Both the position numbers and the translations under genes were made by a program. This document shows, piece after piece, positions 7,262 through 16,012 of a stretch of DNA of 37,783 nt. The stretch spans positions 1 to 37,783 of the forward strand of contig NZ_JTHF01000139.1 in assembly GCF_001043895.1 (NCBI RefSeq), written 5' to 3'. The DNA comes from Methylobacterium indicum. GTDB lineage: Bacteria; Pseudomonadota; Alphaproteobacteria; Rhizobiales; Beijerinckiaceae. Each line of letters starts with the position of its first letter. The stretch's first letter is position 1. The notes beneath the pieces are model-generated. The model saw only the letters and a program-made list of their open reading frames with translations, made no database searches and was not told where the DNA came from.

Positions 7262-7633
7262 CGGCCGGCGTGATCGACCTCGCTCTCTCGTCAGCCACCC
7301 CGATAGGCCGTCGCAACCTTCCACGATCAACCCGCAAGGGGTCCGCTCCGCGAAGCGGGCGGCCGCTCTCGGCTTCGCCTCCCGCGGTGATCGCGGCCGC
7401 TCCCGGCCTCCTGGGGCCGCTGTCGAGCGGGGATCGCCCCCGCTCCGTCAGGAGCAGAACCGATGGCGACCGATCTCACCCTCGCGAACCGCTACGCCCA
7501 CAGCCTCGCGGCTTCCCTGATGATCCCGGTCACGGTCTTCCTCTCCGAGGCCGGCTACGGCGTCGTCACCTCGGACGAGTTCGAGGGCGATCCTGCCGAC
7601 GTAATCTCCGAGTTCGACCCCTACGAGGCGTGA
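7262..7633 (+). repeat. Leader A + 56-residue ORF cassette, copy 1
   Basis: About 370 bases shared with 27780-28147 and 31150-31526: a roughly 170-base GC-rich leader followed by a 57-codon ORF. In the leader, CCC (7331-7333), GCAA loop and GGG form a tetraloop hairpin. CCGCT pairs with AGCGG just after it. Two GCGGCCGC-type palindromic blocks can pair with each other. GAGCGGGG (7425-7432) pairs with CCCCGCTC (7438-7445). Near-identity outside the ORF implies that the leader itself is under selection or was recently duplicated. Confidence 0.75.
7463..7633 (+). CDS. 56-residue acidic protein, copy 1
   Basis: Begins MATDLTLANRYAHSLAASLM and ends SEFDPYEA. Two further copies in the window are the same length (27977-28147 and 31356-31526). 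The copies differ at several codons yet keep NRYAHSL, PVTVF, AGYGVVTSDEFEGDPA and EFDP, so the protein is conserved. The ribosome-binding site is GGAGC at 7451-7455, and it can be masked by pairing with GCTCC at 7442-7446. No transmembrane segment, cysteines or known domain. The acidic C-terminal half might mimic DNA or bind a partner protein, but that is a guess. Confidence 0.7.
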   Translation: MATDLTLANRYAHSLAASLMIPVTVFLSEAGYGVVTSDEFEGDPADVISEFDPYEA

Positions 7634-8407
7634 GCCTCGCGCGGGACAGGGCGAACCTGCCCCTCTCAACCTGGAGCCGCCCGGGCTTGCCCCGCATCCC
7701 GCCTCGGATGTCCTGCTCGGGATATCCTCGATGCCGGAGGCGCAGCAGGTGATGAGGGACTACCTCAAACGTCGCCTCGATTCAGGTGATCGCCGTGTCG
7801 CCCCGTGCAGCCGACGGCACGATCGAGGCCTTCGACTGCTCCGGCAAGAGCCGCCACTCGGCCGAGCTGAGGCTCAGGGATTGCTTCACCTGCGCCTGCA
7901 GCTCCCGGATGCCGCTGCTGTTCGAGGGAACCGGCTTCGCGCCGACCGACATTTCCACTACGTAAAATCTCGTTTCGGCGTCGGCCGTACGCGCCGAGCA
8001 GGCCAACGCGACCGGCACCGGTCCCCGGTCCGGCGGCAGCTCTGCCGCCAGGAGAGGACGTAGCGGCGACGGCGTTGCCGGAGCACGCGCTCGTTGAGGT
8101 CCCCTGCCCCGCTGGCGATTTCGACTGGTGCGCGCGCAGGAGCCGGCGACCTCGTCGTCTCAGGCGCTCGAGCGGAGCCCGCCCCGCCCGGTGAGCATCC
8201 GGGACACCGGCCCTCCGCGGCGCAGGCGCGGAAGGCGGCAGGGTGCGGGCTGCCCCGACCCCGCGGCTCCTGCCCGGTTTCGCCGTCGAGCCGGCCTCAC
8301 GAGGATATGTCACGAGCCATCAGGCTCGGGACTGAGCACTCTGATCAGGGCCAGGGTTGTTCCCGCGAGCCGGTGCAGGGCCGCCGCCCATAGGCCTCGG
8401 TGATGAG
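7634..8407. other. Interval without a confident gene
   Basis: GC-rich sequence between the first 56-codon cassette and leader B copy 1. Overlapping frames on both strands are arginine- and proline-rich, as expected of shadows. The only protein-like frame is the minus-strand one at 7782-8018, listed separately. Confidence 0.4.
7782..8018 (-). CDS. Possible small hypothetical protein
   Basis: 78 residues from a GTG codon; the frame stays open further upstream without a clear start. The composition is protein-like compared with the competing frames (YVVEMSVGAKPVPSNSSG, then LQAQVKQSLSLSSAEWRLL), and the start region (VALACSARTADAETRF) could be the end of a signal or lipobox-like segment whose beginning is unclear. 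No family was recognised, and no ribosome-binding site stands out. It may be the 3' part of a decayed gene. Confidence 0.3.
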   Translation of the reverse strand: MPVALACSARTADAETRFYVVEMSVGAKPVPSNSSGIRELQAQVKQSLSLSSAEWRLLPEQSKASIVPSAARGDTAIT

Positions 8408-8410
8408 CGG

Positions 8411-8500
8411 TTCTAGCCGGGGCGCCCGGGACCACCGCAACGGCGGATGCCGGTTTTCTTCCCCGCCGCCTGCGGCGGCTTCCTCGCGCTACCCAAGAAA
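8411..8500 (+). repeat. Leader B copy 1, upstream of DUF736
   Basis: Shared with 29128-29252 and 31977-32020. Three hairpins follow one another: CCGGG (8417-8421)/CCCGG (8425-8429); a CCxCCG-CAA-CGGCGG stem (about 8432-8446); and GCCGCC (8465-8470)/GGCGGC (8474-8479). In copy 2 the last loop changes from TGC to TAA while both arms are kept. The leader ends some 130 bases before the DUF736 start. Confidence 0.6.
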
Positions 8501-8630
8501 CCCGGCCCTCGCCGTCCTTCGCTCACGCTGCGGCCTGCAAAGCAGGTGCGGCGCCGGTAGCCTCCGGCTCGACGACCGCCATCGAGGCCGCAAGGGGCGC
8601 GGCCGAGAGCAACCGGACGAGGAGCACACC

Positions 8631-9056
8631 ATGGCGACCATCGGCACCTTCACCCAGACCCAGACCGGCTTCTCCGGCGACATCGCCACTCTGACCATCC
8701 AGGCCAAGAAGGTCGCGATCGTGGCGGAGACGGAGCGTAGCGGGGAGAACGCCCCGACCCATCGGATCTACCTCGGCAAGGCGGAGATTGGAGCCGGCTG
8801 GGCCAAGCGCTCGAAGGAGGAGCGCGACTACATCTCGGTCAAGCTCGACGACCCGAGCCTGCCGGCGCCCCTTTACGCCCGCCTCTTCGCGGCCGAGGAC
8901 GGCAAGACCCACACGCTGCTCTGGACCCGCTCCACCGATCCGGGGCAATCCCAGAACGACGAGTGGGCCGTGCAGCGTTGCCGATACATGACCCTGGAAA
9001 GCATCGCCCCGATCGGCGATGATCCCCTTGTCAGCCTGCCAAACCTCGCAGTCTGA
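8631..9056 (+). CDS. DUF736 family protein with altered C-terminus (copy 1)
   Basis: 141 residues from ATG 8631, with GAGGAG at 8619-8624. Residues 1-101 are a full DUF736 domain: MATIGTF opening, [49 protein letters not shown] and HTLLWTR. DUF736 proteins are typical accessory genes of alphaproteobacterial plasmids and conjugative elements, often near antirestriction genes; the function is unknown. The usual protein stops soon after LLWxR. Here about 40 extra residues follow, and the change begins at a 21-bp exact match to the right end of the window's IS1182 element (8935-8955), so the tail looks like a rearrangement product. Confidence 0.85.
   Translation: MATIGTFTQTQTGFSGDIATLTIQAKKVAIVAETERSGENAPTHRIYLGKAEIGAGWAKRSKEERDYISVKLDDPSLPAPLYARLFAAEDGKTHTLLWTRSTDPGQSQNDEWAVQRCRYMTLESIAPIGDDPLVSLPNLAV
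8935..8955. repeat. Footprint of the IS1182 right end inside DUF736
   Basis: These 21 bases are identical to 23482-23502, which include the outer 20 bases of the IS right inverted repeat plus one flanking base. The left inverted repeat differs at positions next to the shared core, so the match is specific to the right end. The orientation is the same as the intact IS. Confidence 0.7.
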
Positions 9057-9498
9057 CCAGTCCGGCCCTGCCGGTCATCGTGGTGGACTACCATCAGCTA
9101 CACCACGCCCTGGGACACGATCTCTCGGCGACCTGACCAGGCACCCGCCCGACAATCCCGAGCTAGGTTTCGGGACCGGAACAGCCAATGCCGGACAGCC
9201 ATGCTTCCCACCGGAGCCGTACGGCATTGCGCGACCGCGTCCGAGCGTAGCCGTGACGAGGCAGCCAAAGCCCAGTCATTTTGCACCCCGCTTGCTGCGC
9301 AGGCAATCCGGGGCACGGCCTCCCTGCGGGTGGTTCATTATCGCCGCATGACGCTGCGATCTTGCAGCGAATTCGGGCTTGTGATGGGCTTGTGTCGAAT
9401 GTCTCTAGAAAGGCCGTTGCGCCAGGCTCCAGAATCACGACGATCTTCCCCAACAGCCCGGCAAATTCGCTTCACTTGCCGGCCGCTGACGAGGTGGC
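9057..9498. other. Intergenic region before the catabolic operon
   Basis: No supported gene. It should contain the promoter for the triple-PAS/AAA+ operon, but no clear -35/-10 or sigma54 -24/-12 element was found. Competing frames on both strands lack protein-like character. Confidence 0.4.
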
Positions 9499-10668
9499 AT
9501 GTTGACCTTCGATCCGCAGACTCTGGATGCCCTGCCTCTCCTCGTCGATCGGATCGACGAGTGCGGCCAGATCACCTACGTCAATGCACATGAGGCCCAG
9601 GAACTCGGATGGAGCCCCGCCAGGCTCCGGGGGCAGCCCCTGGAAACCATCTACAGTGCCCAATCGGCAAAGACGGTCCGCAACCTCGCCAAAAATGCCG
9701 ATCAGCGGGAATGCGGTTTTTTCGTATGGATGATGTCGGCCTCCGATCAAGAGGTCCCGCTGATCGCCACGGCATTTCGTGACGTCGAACGGGGCTGGCT
9801 GATCGTCAAGCAACGTCTGACGCCGGTGGTCCTCGGCACCGCCGCGGAGCTGATCGAACGGGTCGAGATCCTGTCGCAGATGATCGGCTCGGCCACCGAG
9901 GCGTGCTGGTGTATCGAGTTTCTCGAGCCGATCAATACGTTGCTGGCCGAGGACGAGATCGTCGACCGCATATTCTCCCATCAGAAGCGCTGGCGCGCCT
10001 GCAACGAAGCGATGGCGCGCCTCTACCGCATCCCCGACGGCCTGGACTTCAACACGCAGCCCGTCGAACGCTATTTTCCGGATACCGGCGTCAACCGCCG
10101 GATGATCCGGGATCTCGTCCGCTCCAACTATCGCCTGGACCGTGCCACCGCGATGGATTGTCGCCATGACGGCAGCGAGATGCTGGTGGAGAACGATTTC
10201 CGTGCGGCCGTGGAGAACGGCGCACTGATCCGTCTTTGGGGGACGACCCGCGATATCGGGCCTTCCAAGCGGCGGGAACAGCAGCTCTCCGACCACGCGA
10301 CCGCGATGCTCGACATCCTGAGCGCGCTGCCGGACCCGGTCCTCGTCCTGTCGAGCGAGGGGGCGATCCTGGCGGCCAATCCAGCGGCGGAATCGGCCTG
10401 GGGACGACCGGCCGGTCGCATTCTCGGCAGCTCGATCGAGCAGTTCGTGGACGGACGGGGGGGCTTCCTGAAGCTTCTCGCGGCCGCGGAAGGCGGGCCG
10501 GACGAGCAGGCGAGCTGCGACCTGCAGGTCCTGACGGGGGACGGCAGCAAGGAGGCCTGGCGCTTCCGGGTCGCCGTCCTCGAAGGCGACTTGCGCCGTT
10601 ACGTCCTAACGGCTCGTCCGCGGATGCGCCGCCGGTCGAGATCCCAAGCGGGGGCGGTCGCGCGATGA
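9499..10668 (+). CDS. Triple-PAS sensor protein without kinase domain
   Basis: 389 residues with three PAS-like units: residues about 5-110 (LPLLVDRIDECGQITYVN), about 130-255 (WCIEFLEPI, RACNEAMARLYRI, ALIRLWGTTRDI) and about 268-370 (ILSALPDPVLVLSSEGAILAAN, followed by WGRPAGRILGSS). No histidine kinase, GGDEF, EAL or DNA-binding domain follows; the C-terminus is a short arginine-rich tail. PAS domains bind small ligands or cofactors and mediate dimerisation. The stop overlaps the start of the next regulator gene (ATGA), so the two are likely co-translated, and this protein probably gates the AAA+ regulator. It could be a split sensor module of that regulator. Confidence 0.75.
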   Translation: MLTFDPQTLDALPLLVDRIDECGQITYVNAHEAQELGWSPARLRGQPLETIYSAQSAKTVRNLAKNADQRECGFFVWMMSASDQEVPLIATAFRDVERGWLIVKQRLTPVVLGTAAELIERVEILSQMIGSATEACWCIEFLEPINTLLAEDEIVDRIFSHQKRWRACNEAMARLYRIPDGLDFNTQPVERYFPDTGVNRRMIRDLVRSNYRLDRATAMDCRHDGSEMLVENDFRAAVENGALIRLWGTTRDIGPSKRREQQLSDHATAMLDILSALPDPVLVLSSEGAILAANPAAESAWGRPAGRILGSSIEQFVDGRGGFLKLLAAAEGGPDEQASCDLQVLTGDGSKEAWRFRVAVLEGDLRRYVLTARPRMRRRSRSQAGAVAR

Positions 10669-12056
10669 AGTTCTACGCCAGCGATCCCCCGTCTTCGGGA
10701 CTCCGCCGGCCGCGCCCGGCTCTCGTCGACGACCCGTCCATCATGGGCTTTCTCGAGGCGCTGCCGGACGGCGCTGCCCTGGTGGAGATCGACGGGACGA
10801 TCAAGTTCGTCAACACGCGGATGCAGCTTCTCCTCAACCTGGCGAAGGGAGACCTCGTGGGGAGCGACCTCGCCAAGCATGCGAGGACCGCCGGCCCGAT
10901 CTTGGCGAAAATCGCGACGGCCCTCCACCAGTTGAAGCGTGCGGAACTGACGGGAACCCTAAATTCGCAGCGCAGTGTCTTCGCCTCGATCAGCATTCTG
11001 CGAACGAGCGACGGTGCGGCCTACGCGGCCTTGTTCACCCTACGCGAACTCACCCGGCAAGCGAAGGAGACGGCCCCCGACCGGTTTCGCTTCGAGGCCG
11101 ACATGCTGCAGGACGGGGCGGTGCGCTACGTCCAGACCGAGCGCCTTCGCGCGCTGGCAAGGCGCGCCACGACCGCCCTCGAGCGCGGCAGCCCGGTGAT
11201 GCTGCTCGGCGAGAGCGGCACCGGGAAGACCGAGTTCGCCCGCACCGTTGGGCAAGGCGGCTCCTCCGCGGCGCTACCCTTCGTGCATGTCAATTGCGGC
11301 CTCCTGTCGGAACAGCAATTCGACATCGAAATGTTCGGAATCGAGCCGGGCTCGGCGCTCGACCCGTCGACGAGGGGAAAGCCCGGTTATGTCGAGGTTG
11401 CCGACGGAGGCATCCTCTTCCTGGACCAAGTTTCCGACCTGTCCCTTGCGGCTCAGATCAAGCTTGTCGCCTTCCTCGAATCGAGAACTTTCAGTCGCGT
11501 CGGTTCGACTCAACGTCGCCAGACCCATATCAATCTGTTCTCCGCCACCAACCAAGACATTTTTTCATTGATTGATGCCAGGATCTTCCGTAAGGATCTT
11601 TACTATCGACTGTCATCCGTCGTCATCGAGTTCGACAGGTTGTCCGGCCAGGACGATCTGATCAAACTTCTCGCCGATCTGAAGATGAATGCAATCAATC
11701 AAAAAATTGCCGGATCACTCGCGCTGTCCGAGGGCTTTCACCAAAAGCTTCTCAGCTACTCCTACCCAGGAAATATTCGAGAGCTCTTCAACATTCTGGA
11801 CCACGCAGCGGCTCTGGCTAGTGAGGTCGTGCAGCCCGAGCATTTTTTCGTGCCTTATTCCCCCGCCGCGGCGTCTCCCGAGACGTCGGCTCCGCCGGCG
11901 GAAGCGCCGCCGCGCTCGTTCAAAGAGCTCGTCCACGAATTCGAGACTTGGCTTGTCGAAAAGTCGATCGCCCAAAACGGAAGCAAGCGCAGTGCTGCGC
12001 GAGCCCTTGGCATCGATGTGGCGACATTGCTCAGAAGAACCAATCGAAAGATCTGA
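10665..12056 (+). CDS. PAS-AAA+-Fis transcription regulator lacking GAFTGA
   Basis: 463 residues from ATG 10665. Domains: a PAS-like domain (about 25-130), an NtrC-type AAA+ core (about 150-385) and a Fis-type helix-turn-helix (about 436-460). Walker A is GESGTGKT (182-189), the arginine-finger region FRKDLYYR (308-315) and sensor II YPGNIREL (367-374). Two core features are abnormal: the sigma54-contacting GAFTGA loop is replaced by GSALDPST (229-236), and Walker B ends LFLDQ (251-255) instead of LFLDE. Family members without GAFTGA (for example TyrR, or Rhodobacter NtrC) work without sigma54. It lies directly upstream of the transporter operon and is its likely regulator. Confidence 0.82.
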   Translation: MKFYASDPPSSGLRRPRPALVDDPSIMGFLEALPDGAALVEIDGTIKFVNTRMQLLLNLAKGDLVGSDLAKHARTAGPILAKIATALHQLKRAELTGTLNSQRSVFASISILRTSDGAAYAALFTLRELTRQAKETAPDRFRFEADMLQDGAVRYVQTERLRALARRATTALERGSPVMLLGESGTGKTEFARTVGQGGSSAALPFVHVNCGLLSEQQFDIEMFGIEPGSALDPSTRGKPGYVEVADGGILFLDQVSDLSLAAQIKLVAFLESRTFSRVGSTQRRQTHINLFSATNQDIFSLIDARIFRKDLYYRLSSVVIEFDRLSGQDDLIKLLADLKMNAINQKIAGSLALSEGFHQKLLSYSYPGNIRELFNILDHAAALASEVVQPEHFFVPYSPAAASPETSAPPAEAPPRSFKELVHEFETWLVEKSIAQNGSKRSAARALGIDVATLLRRTNRKI

Positions 12057-12079
12057 ACTTTCTACCAAGGAGAAGGACA

Positions 12080-13132
12080 ATGGCGTTCAAGAAGACCGCT
12101 GCGACGCTGGCCGTCACCGCGTCGCTCCTTTCGCAGGCCGCCACGGCCCATGCCGGCGAACTCAACCTTCTGACCTGGGAAGGTTACGCTCCGGATGCCT
12201 CCGTCAAGCCGTTCGAGGCGGCATCGGGCTGCAAGGTCACGGCGACCTATGTCGGATCGAACGACGACTTCGCCGCGAAGCTGGCGGCGGGCGGCGGCGT
12301 CTACGACATCATCACCCCGTCGCTGGACACCGTGCCGATGATGCAGCTGGCCGGCTTCACGCAGCCGATCGATGTCGCCAAGGTGAAGGACTACGACGGC
12401 ATCTATCCGGAATTCGCGAAAGCGGAGGCCCTGGTCGCCAAGGGCCGGATCTGGGCGGTTCCGATGGTTTGGGGATCCGTCTCGATCATCTACCGGCCGG
12501 ACAAGGTCCCTGCTCCCGACTCGATCGGCGTCCTGTTCGACCCGAAATACAAGGGCCGCATCTCGCTCTGGGACGACAAATCCGCGATCTACTGGACGGC
12601 CCGCTACCTCGGATATTCCAACATCTTCGACCTGTCCGACAAGCAGCTCGACACGATCAAGGCTAAGCTGATCGAGCAGAAATCTCTCACTCGCAAATAC
12701 TGGACCTCGGCCGGGGAGCTGACGGAGTTGATCGCGAACGGCGAGGTCTATGTTTCGAATGCATGGACCGGACTGACCTCGAAAGAGGTCAACGCTCTGA
12801 AGAAAGGCTTTTCGGTCGCGGAGGTCACACCCAAGGAGCGGGCCGAGGGCTGGATGGACTCGATGATGCTCGTCACGGGCTCGCCGAACACAGAATGCGC
12901 CTACAAGTTCATGTCCTTCATGCAATCCCCGGCCGGGCAGTGCGGCATCGCCCAGTCGACCGGCTATTTTCCCGTCAATCCCAAGGCGGTCGGCACCTGC
13001 ATGGACGAGACGACGAGGCAGGAACGCAAGGTCGGCAACATCGACTTCGTTAAGAGCCTCGTCATGTGGCAGCAGCCGAAGCGGCTTGATAAATATATCG
13101 AAGTCTGGAACGCGGTCAAATCTGCTCCCTGA
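12080..13132 (+). CDS. Periplasmic polyamine-type ABC substrate-binding protein
   Basis: 350 residues from ATG 12080 with a strong AAGGAGAAGG site (12067-12076). A signal peptide is clear at residues 1-25 (MAFKKTAATLAVTASLLSQA, cleavage after AHA). The mature start ELNLLTWEGYAPDASVKPFE matches PotD/PotF-like spermidine/putrescine-binding proteins, as do YDIITPS, WGSVSIIYRPDKV and the C-terminal GYFPVNPKA. It should deliver a cationic amine or related ligand to the membrane components encoded just downstream. The exact substrate cannot be read from the sequence; context allows putrescine, cadaverine or 5-aminovalerate. Confidence 0.85.
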   Translation: MAFKKTAATLAVTASLLSQAATAHAGELNLLTWEGYAPDASVKPFEAASGCKVTATYVGSNDDFAAKLAAGGGVYDIITPSLDTVPMMQLAGFTQPIDVAKVKDYDGIYPEFAKAEALVAKGRIWAVPMVWGSVSIIYRPDKVPAPDSIGVLFDPKYKGRISLWDDKSAIYWTARYLGYSNIFDLSDKQLDTIKAKLIEQKSLTRKYWTSAGELTELIANGEVYVSNAWTGLTSKEVNALKKGFSVAEVTPKERAEGWMDSMMLVTGSPNTECAYKFMSFMQSPAGQCGIAQSTGYFPVNPKAVGTCMDETTRQERKVGNIDFVKSLVMWQQPKRLDKYIEVWNAVKSAP

Positions 13133-13203
13133 CGTCTCGTATCCAGTCAATCCATCCAATCGAGCCGTGCGGACGGCCCTGTTCCGGCGGCTCCCCTCTT
13201 CGT

Positions 13204-14328
13204 ATGGATGAGCATGAGATGTCGCAACCCATCGTGTCGCTCGCCGGCGTAACGAAAGCGTTCGGACCGTTCACGGCTCTGCACGACACCAACCTCCAGT
13301 TGAATGCTGGAGAATTCGTCACACTGCTCGGTCCTTCGGGCTGCGGGAAGACGACGACGCTTCGTCTCATCGGCGGCTTCGAGTTCGCGACCGCGGGGAC
13401 GATCTCGATCGAAGGACGAGACGTCACGGCGCTGCCGCCCTACCGCCGGCCGGTCAACACGGTCTTTCAGGACTACGCGCTCTTCCCGCACATGACCGTC
13501 GAGGAGAACGTGGCCTACGGCTTGACCGTGCGCGGGGGGGCCGTCTCCAAGCAGGACCGTGCGTCACGGGTTCGGGACGCGCTGGCTCTGGTCGGATTGT
13601 CCGCCTACGGGGCCCGCCTGCCGGGCGCCCTGTCCGGGGGGCAGCGCCAACGCGTCGCCATGGCGCGAGCGATCGTGAAGCAGCCTCGCGTGCTACTGCT
13701 AGACGAGCCGCTGTCGGCGCTCGACGTCAAGCTTCGTGAGACCATGCAGATCGAGCTGAAGCGTCTGCACCGAGAACTGGGCATCACGTTCCTCATGGTC
13801 ACCCACGACCAGAACGAGGCCCTGGCGTTGTCGGATCGCATCGTGGTCATGAGCCAGGGCCGCATCGTGCAGGTCGGCGCGCCGACCGATCTCTACGACA
13901 ATCCGGGATCCGCTTACATCGCCGATTTCATCGGCGCGTCCAACCTCCTCGACGCGACCTTCCAATCCGCCTCGGACGGCGTCGATGTCTTCCGGTTGGG
14001 CGACGGCTCGTTGCTCCGCAAGGCCCGCCGAGGGCGCGAGACGAGCGCAGGCCTACGGGAGGGCGCGCGCGTCCGGCTGGGCATCCGTCCCGAGCATGTT
14101 CATCTCGCGCCTGTCGAGGGCGGCAACGAGATCCAGGCTCGCCTCGCCGGCAGCCTCTTCCTGGGAGATCGGCTCCGTCTGGAGCTGTTTCCGGCGCGCA
14201 GCGAACGGCCGTTCTTCGTCGATCTCCACCGCAACGCCTCGTCGCGGCGGGCGCCCGAAGCAGGCGAAACGATCAAGCTTTATGTCGGAGCCGAAGACGT
14301 GATGTGTTTCGCGGAGCCGGAGCAATGA
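13204..14328 (+). CDS. ABC transporter ATPase, PotA type
   Basis: 374 residues. Walker A GPSGCGKTT (43-51), Q-loop VFQDYALFPHM, signature LSGGQRQR (143-150), Walker B VLLLDEP (163-169) and the switch His in VTHDQNEA are all intact. The C-terminal third is a TOBE domain (GIRPEHVHLAP, then VEGGNEIQARLAGSLFLGD), as in PotA-type importers. It powers import with the two permeases that follow. Its stop overlaps the first permease start (ATGA). The start could be 13204 or the Met at 13219; the ribosome-binding site is poor for both. A 71-base gap separates it from the binding-protein gene, still consistent with one operon. Confidence 0.92.
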   Translation: MDEHEMSQPIVSLAGVTKAFGPFTALHDTNLQLNAGEFVTLLGPSGCGKTTTLRLIGGFEFATAGTISIEGRDVTALPPYRRPVNTVFQDYALFPHMTVEENVAYGLTVRGGAVSKQDRASRVRDALALVGLSAYGARLPGALSGGQRQRVAMARAIVKQPRVLLLDEPLSALDVKLRETMQIELKRLHRELGITFLMVTHDQNEALALSDRIVVMSQGRIVQVGAPTDLYDNPGSAYIADFIGASNLLDATFQSASDGVDVFRLGDGSLLRKARRGRETSAGLREGARVRLGIRPEHVHLAPVEGGNEIQARLAGSLFLGDRLRLELFPARSERPFFVDLHRNASSRRAPEAGETIKLYVGAEDVMCFAEPEQ

Positions 14329-15197
14329 GCTTCGTCACAAGGCGCAATGCCCCGGCCTTTCTGGCCCTGTTCTCCGGTCCGTTCCTCTGGATCCTGGTCT
14401 TCATGATCATTCCTTACGTGGTGATGATCTCGGTCAGCTTCTGGACCCGGCAATTCCCCCTGTTCGTCCCCGACTTTCAGTGGGGAAACTACGCCAAGAT
14501 CGTCCTCGATCCGCAATATGCCACCGTCGTGCTGCGGACCCTGAAGATCGCGACGATCGTCACCGTCGTCTCGAGCCTCCTCGCCTATCCCGTCGCCTAC
14601 ATGCTGGTGTTCACCATCAGGTCGGAGGCGCTTTCCAACCTCCTCTACATGTGCGTCATCGTTCCTCTGTGGGTCTCGTACCTGCTCCGCGCCTATACAT
14701 GGAAGATCATCCTGGGGACGAACGGGGCGCTCAACTCCCTGCTGATATCGGTGGGCCTCATAAAGGAGCCCCTTTCCATTTTTCTCTATAACCAGACGGC
14801 GATGATCATCACCCTAGTCTATATTTTCATCCCGTTCATGATCATGCCGCTCTACGCGGTCCTGAAGAATATTCCGAGATCGCTCGTCGAGGCATCCGAG
14901 GACCTGGGTGTTGGTCCGTTCCACACCTTCCTGCGCGTGATCCTGCCGCTCTCGATGGGTGGGCTGGTGGCCGGCATGACCCTGACCTTCTGCCTGTCCT
15001 TCGGCGACTTCGTGGCGCCCGTCCTGGTTGGGGGGCCGGACGGCACCATGGTGGCGAACCTGCTCCAGAGCCAGTTCGGCGCCGCCTTGAACTGGCCGCT
15101 GGGCTCCGCCCTGGCGACGCTCGTCCTCCTCCTCGTTCTCGTCGTCCTCCAGGTTTCCAGCCGGTTCGACCGCGCTGGGCAAATTGACCTTCGATAG
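14325..15197 (+). CDS. ABC transporter permease, PotB type
   Basis: 290 residues from ATG 14325, overlapping the ATPase stop by four bases. There are six hydrophobic segments, starting with FLALFSGPFLWILVFMIIPYV. The EAA coupling loop is EASEDLGVGPFHTFLRVILP (about residues 190-209), which docks on the ATPase. The long first periplasmic segment (SFWTRQFPLFVPDFQWGNY) is typical of spermidine/putrescine PotB/PotH permeases. It forms the membrane channel with the next gene product. Eight bases separate the two permease genes. Confidence 0.9.
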   Translation: MSFVTRRNAPAFLALFSGPFLWILVFMIIPYVVMISVSFWTRQFPLFVPDFQWGNYAKIVLDPQYATVVLRTLKIATIVTVVSSLLAYPVAYMLVFTIRSEALSNLLYMCVIVPLWVSYLLRAYTWKIILGTNGALNSLLISVGLIKEPLSIFLYNQTAMIITLVYIFIPFMIMPLYAVLKNIPRSLVEASEDLGVGPFHTFLRVILPLSMGGLVAGMTLTFCLSFGDFVAPVLVGGPDGTMVANLLQSQFGAALNWPLGSALATLVLLLVLVVLQVSSRFDRAGQIDLR

Positions 15198-15205
15198 GGG
15201 CTCCC

Positions 15206-15988
15206 ATGCGATCGCTTCTCTGGTGGCAGCATGGTCTCGTCGGCACGAGCGTGCTGGTCCTCGCCTTCCTCTACGTCCCGATCCTGCTTCTGATCCTGTT
15301 CTCGTTCAACGACAGTGCGGTCACGTCCTTCCCGCTCGCCGGCTTCACCTGGCGCTGGTACGCGGCGGCCGTCGCGAACGGGCAGATGCTAACGGCGCTG
15401 CAGAACAGCCTCGTGGTCGCCGTCTGCGCGACGGTCGTGAGCGTCGTGGTCGGCGTCACGGCGGCGATCGCCCTCGACCGCTACGAATTCGTCGGCAAGC
15501 GGCTGTTCCAGAACGTCATCCTGCTGCCGCTCAGCTTGCCGGGCCTCGTCACCGGTATCGCGATGCTCAACTTCTATAAGCAGATCGGCATCCCGCAGAG
15601 TCTCACCGCCGTCGTGATCGGACATTCGACGGCCCTGCTCGGGATCGTGGTGTCGCAGGTCATGGCACGGCTCGCGAAGGTCAACAGCCGGATGCTGGAG
15701 GCCTCGTCCGATCTCGGCGCGAAGCCTCTGGAAACCTTCCGGCGCGTGACTCTGCCCCAGATCATGCCGTCGATCCTGGGCGCGGCGCTCCTGTGCTTCA
15801 CGCTGTCGTTCGACGAGATTCCCGTGACCTACTTCCTCACGGGCCGGGATGTCACGCTCCCGATCTACATCTACTCGACCCTTCGGCGTGGCATCACGCC
15901 GGAAATCAACGCCATCGGCAGCATCATCGTCGCAGCGTCACTGCTGCTGGTGATCGCGTCGGTCAAACTCCTCAGAAATCAAAAGTAG
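15206..15988 (+). CDS. ABC transporter permease, PotC type
   Basis: 260 residues with six predicted membrane segments, starting GLVGTSVLVLAFLYVPILLL. The sequence LILFSFNDS followed by FTWRWY is characteristic of PotC/PotI-type permeases. The EAA loop reads EASSDLGAKPLETFRRVTLP (about 166-185). It is the second membrane subunit of the importer. It ends 24 bases before the aldehyde dehydrogenase gene, so uptake and oxidation genes are probably co-transcribed. Confidence 0.9.
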   Translation: MRSLLWWQHGLVGTSVLVLAFLYVPILLLILFSFNDSAVTSFPLAGFTWRWYAAAVANGQMLTALQNSLVVAVCATVVSVVVGVTAAIALDRYEFVGKRLFQNVILLPLSLPGLVTGIAMLNFYKQIGIPQSLTAVVIGHSTALLGIVVSQVMARLAKVNSRMLEASSDLGAKPLETFRRVTLPQIMPSILGAALLCFTLSFDEIPVTYFLTGRDVTLPIYIYSTLRRGITPEINAIGSIIVAASLLLVIASVKLLRNQK

Positions 15989-16012
15989 ATTTCGCTTCCG
16001 CGGAGAGCAACC

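Noticed and set aside
11948..12079. An N-terminal extension of the substrate-binding protein
   Set aside because: It overlaps the end of the regulator gene. The Met at 12080 has an excellent ribosome-binding site and begins a textbook signal peptide.
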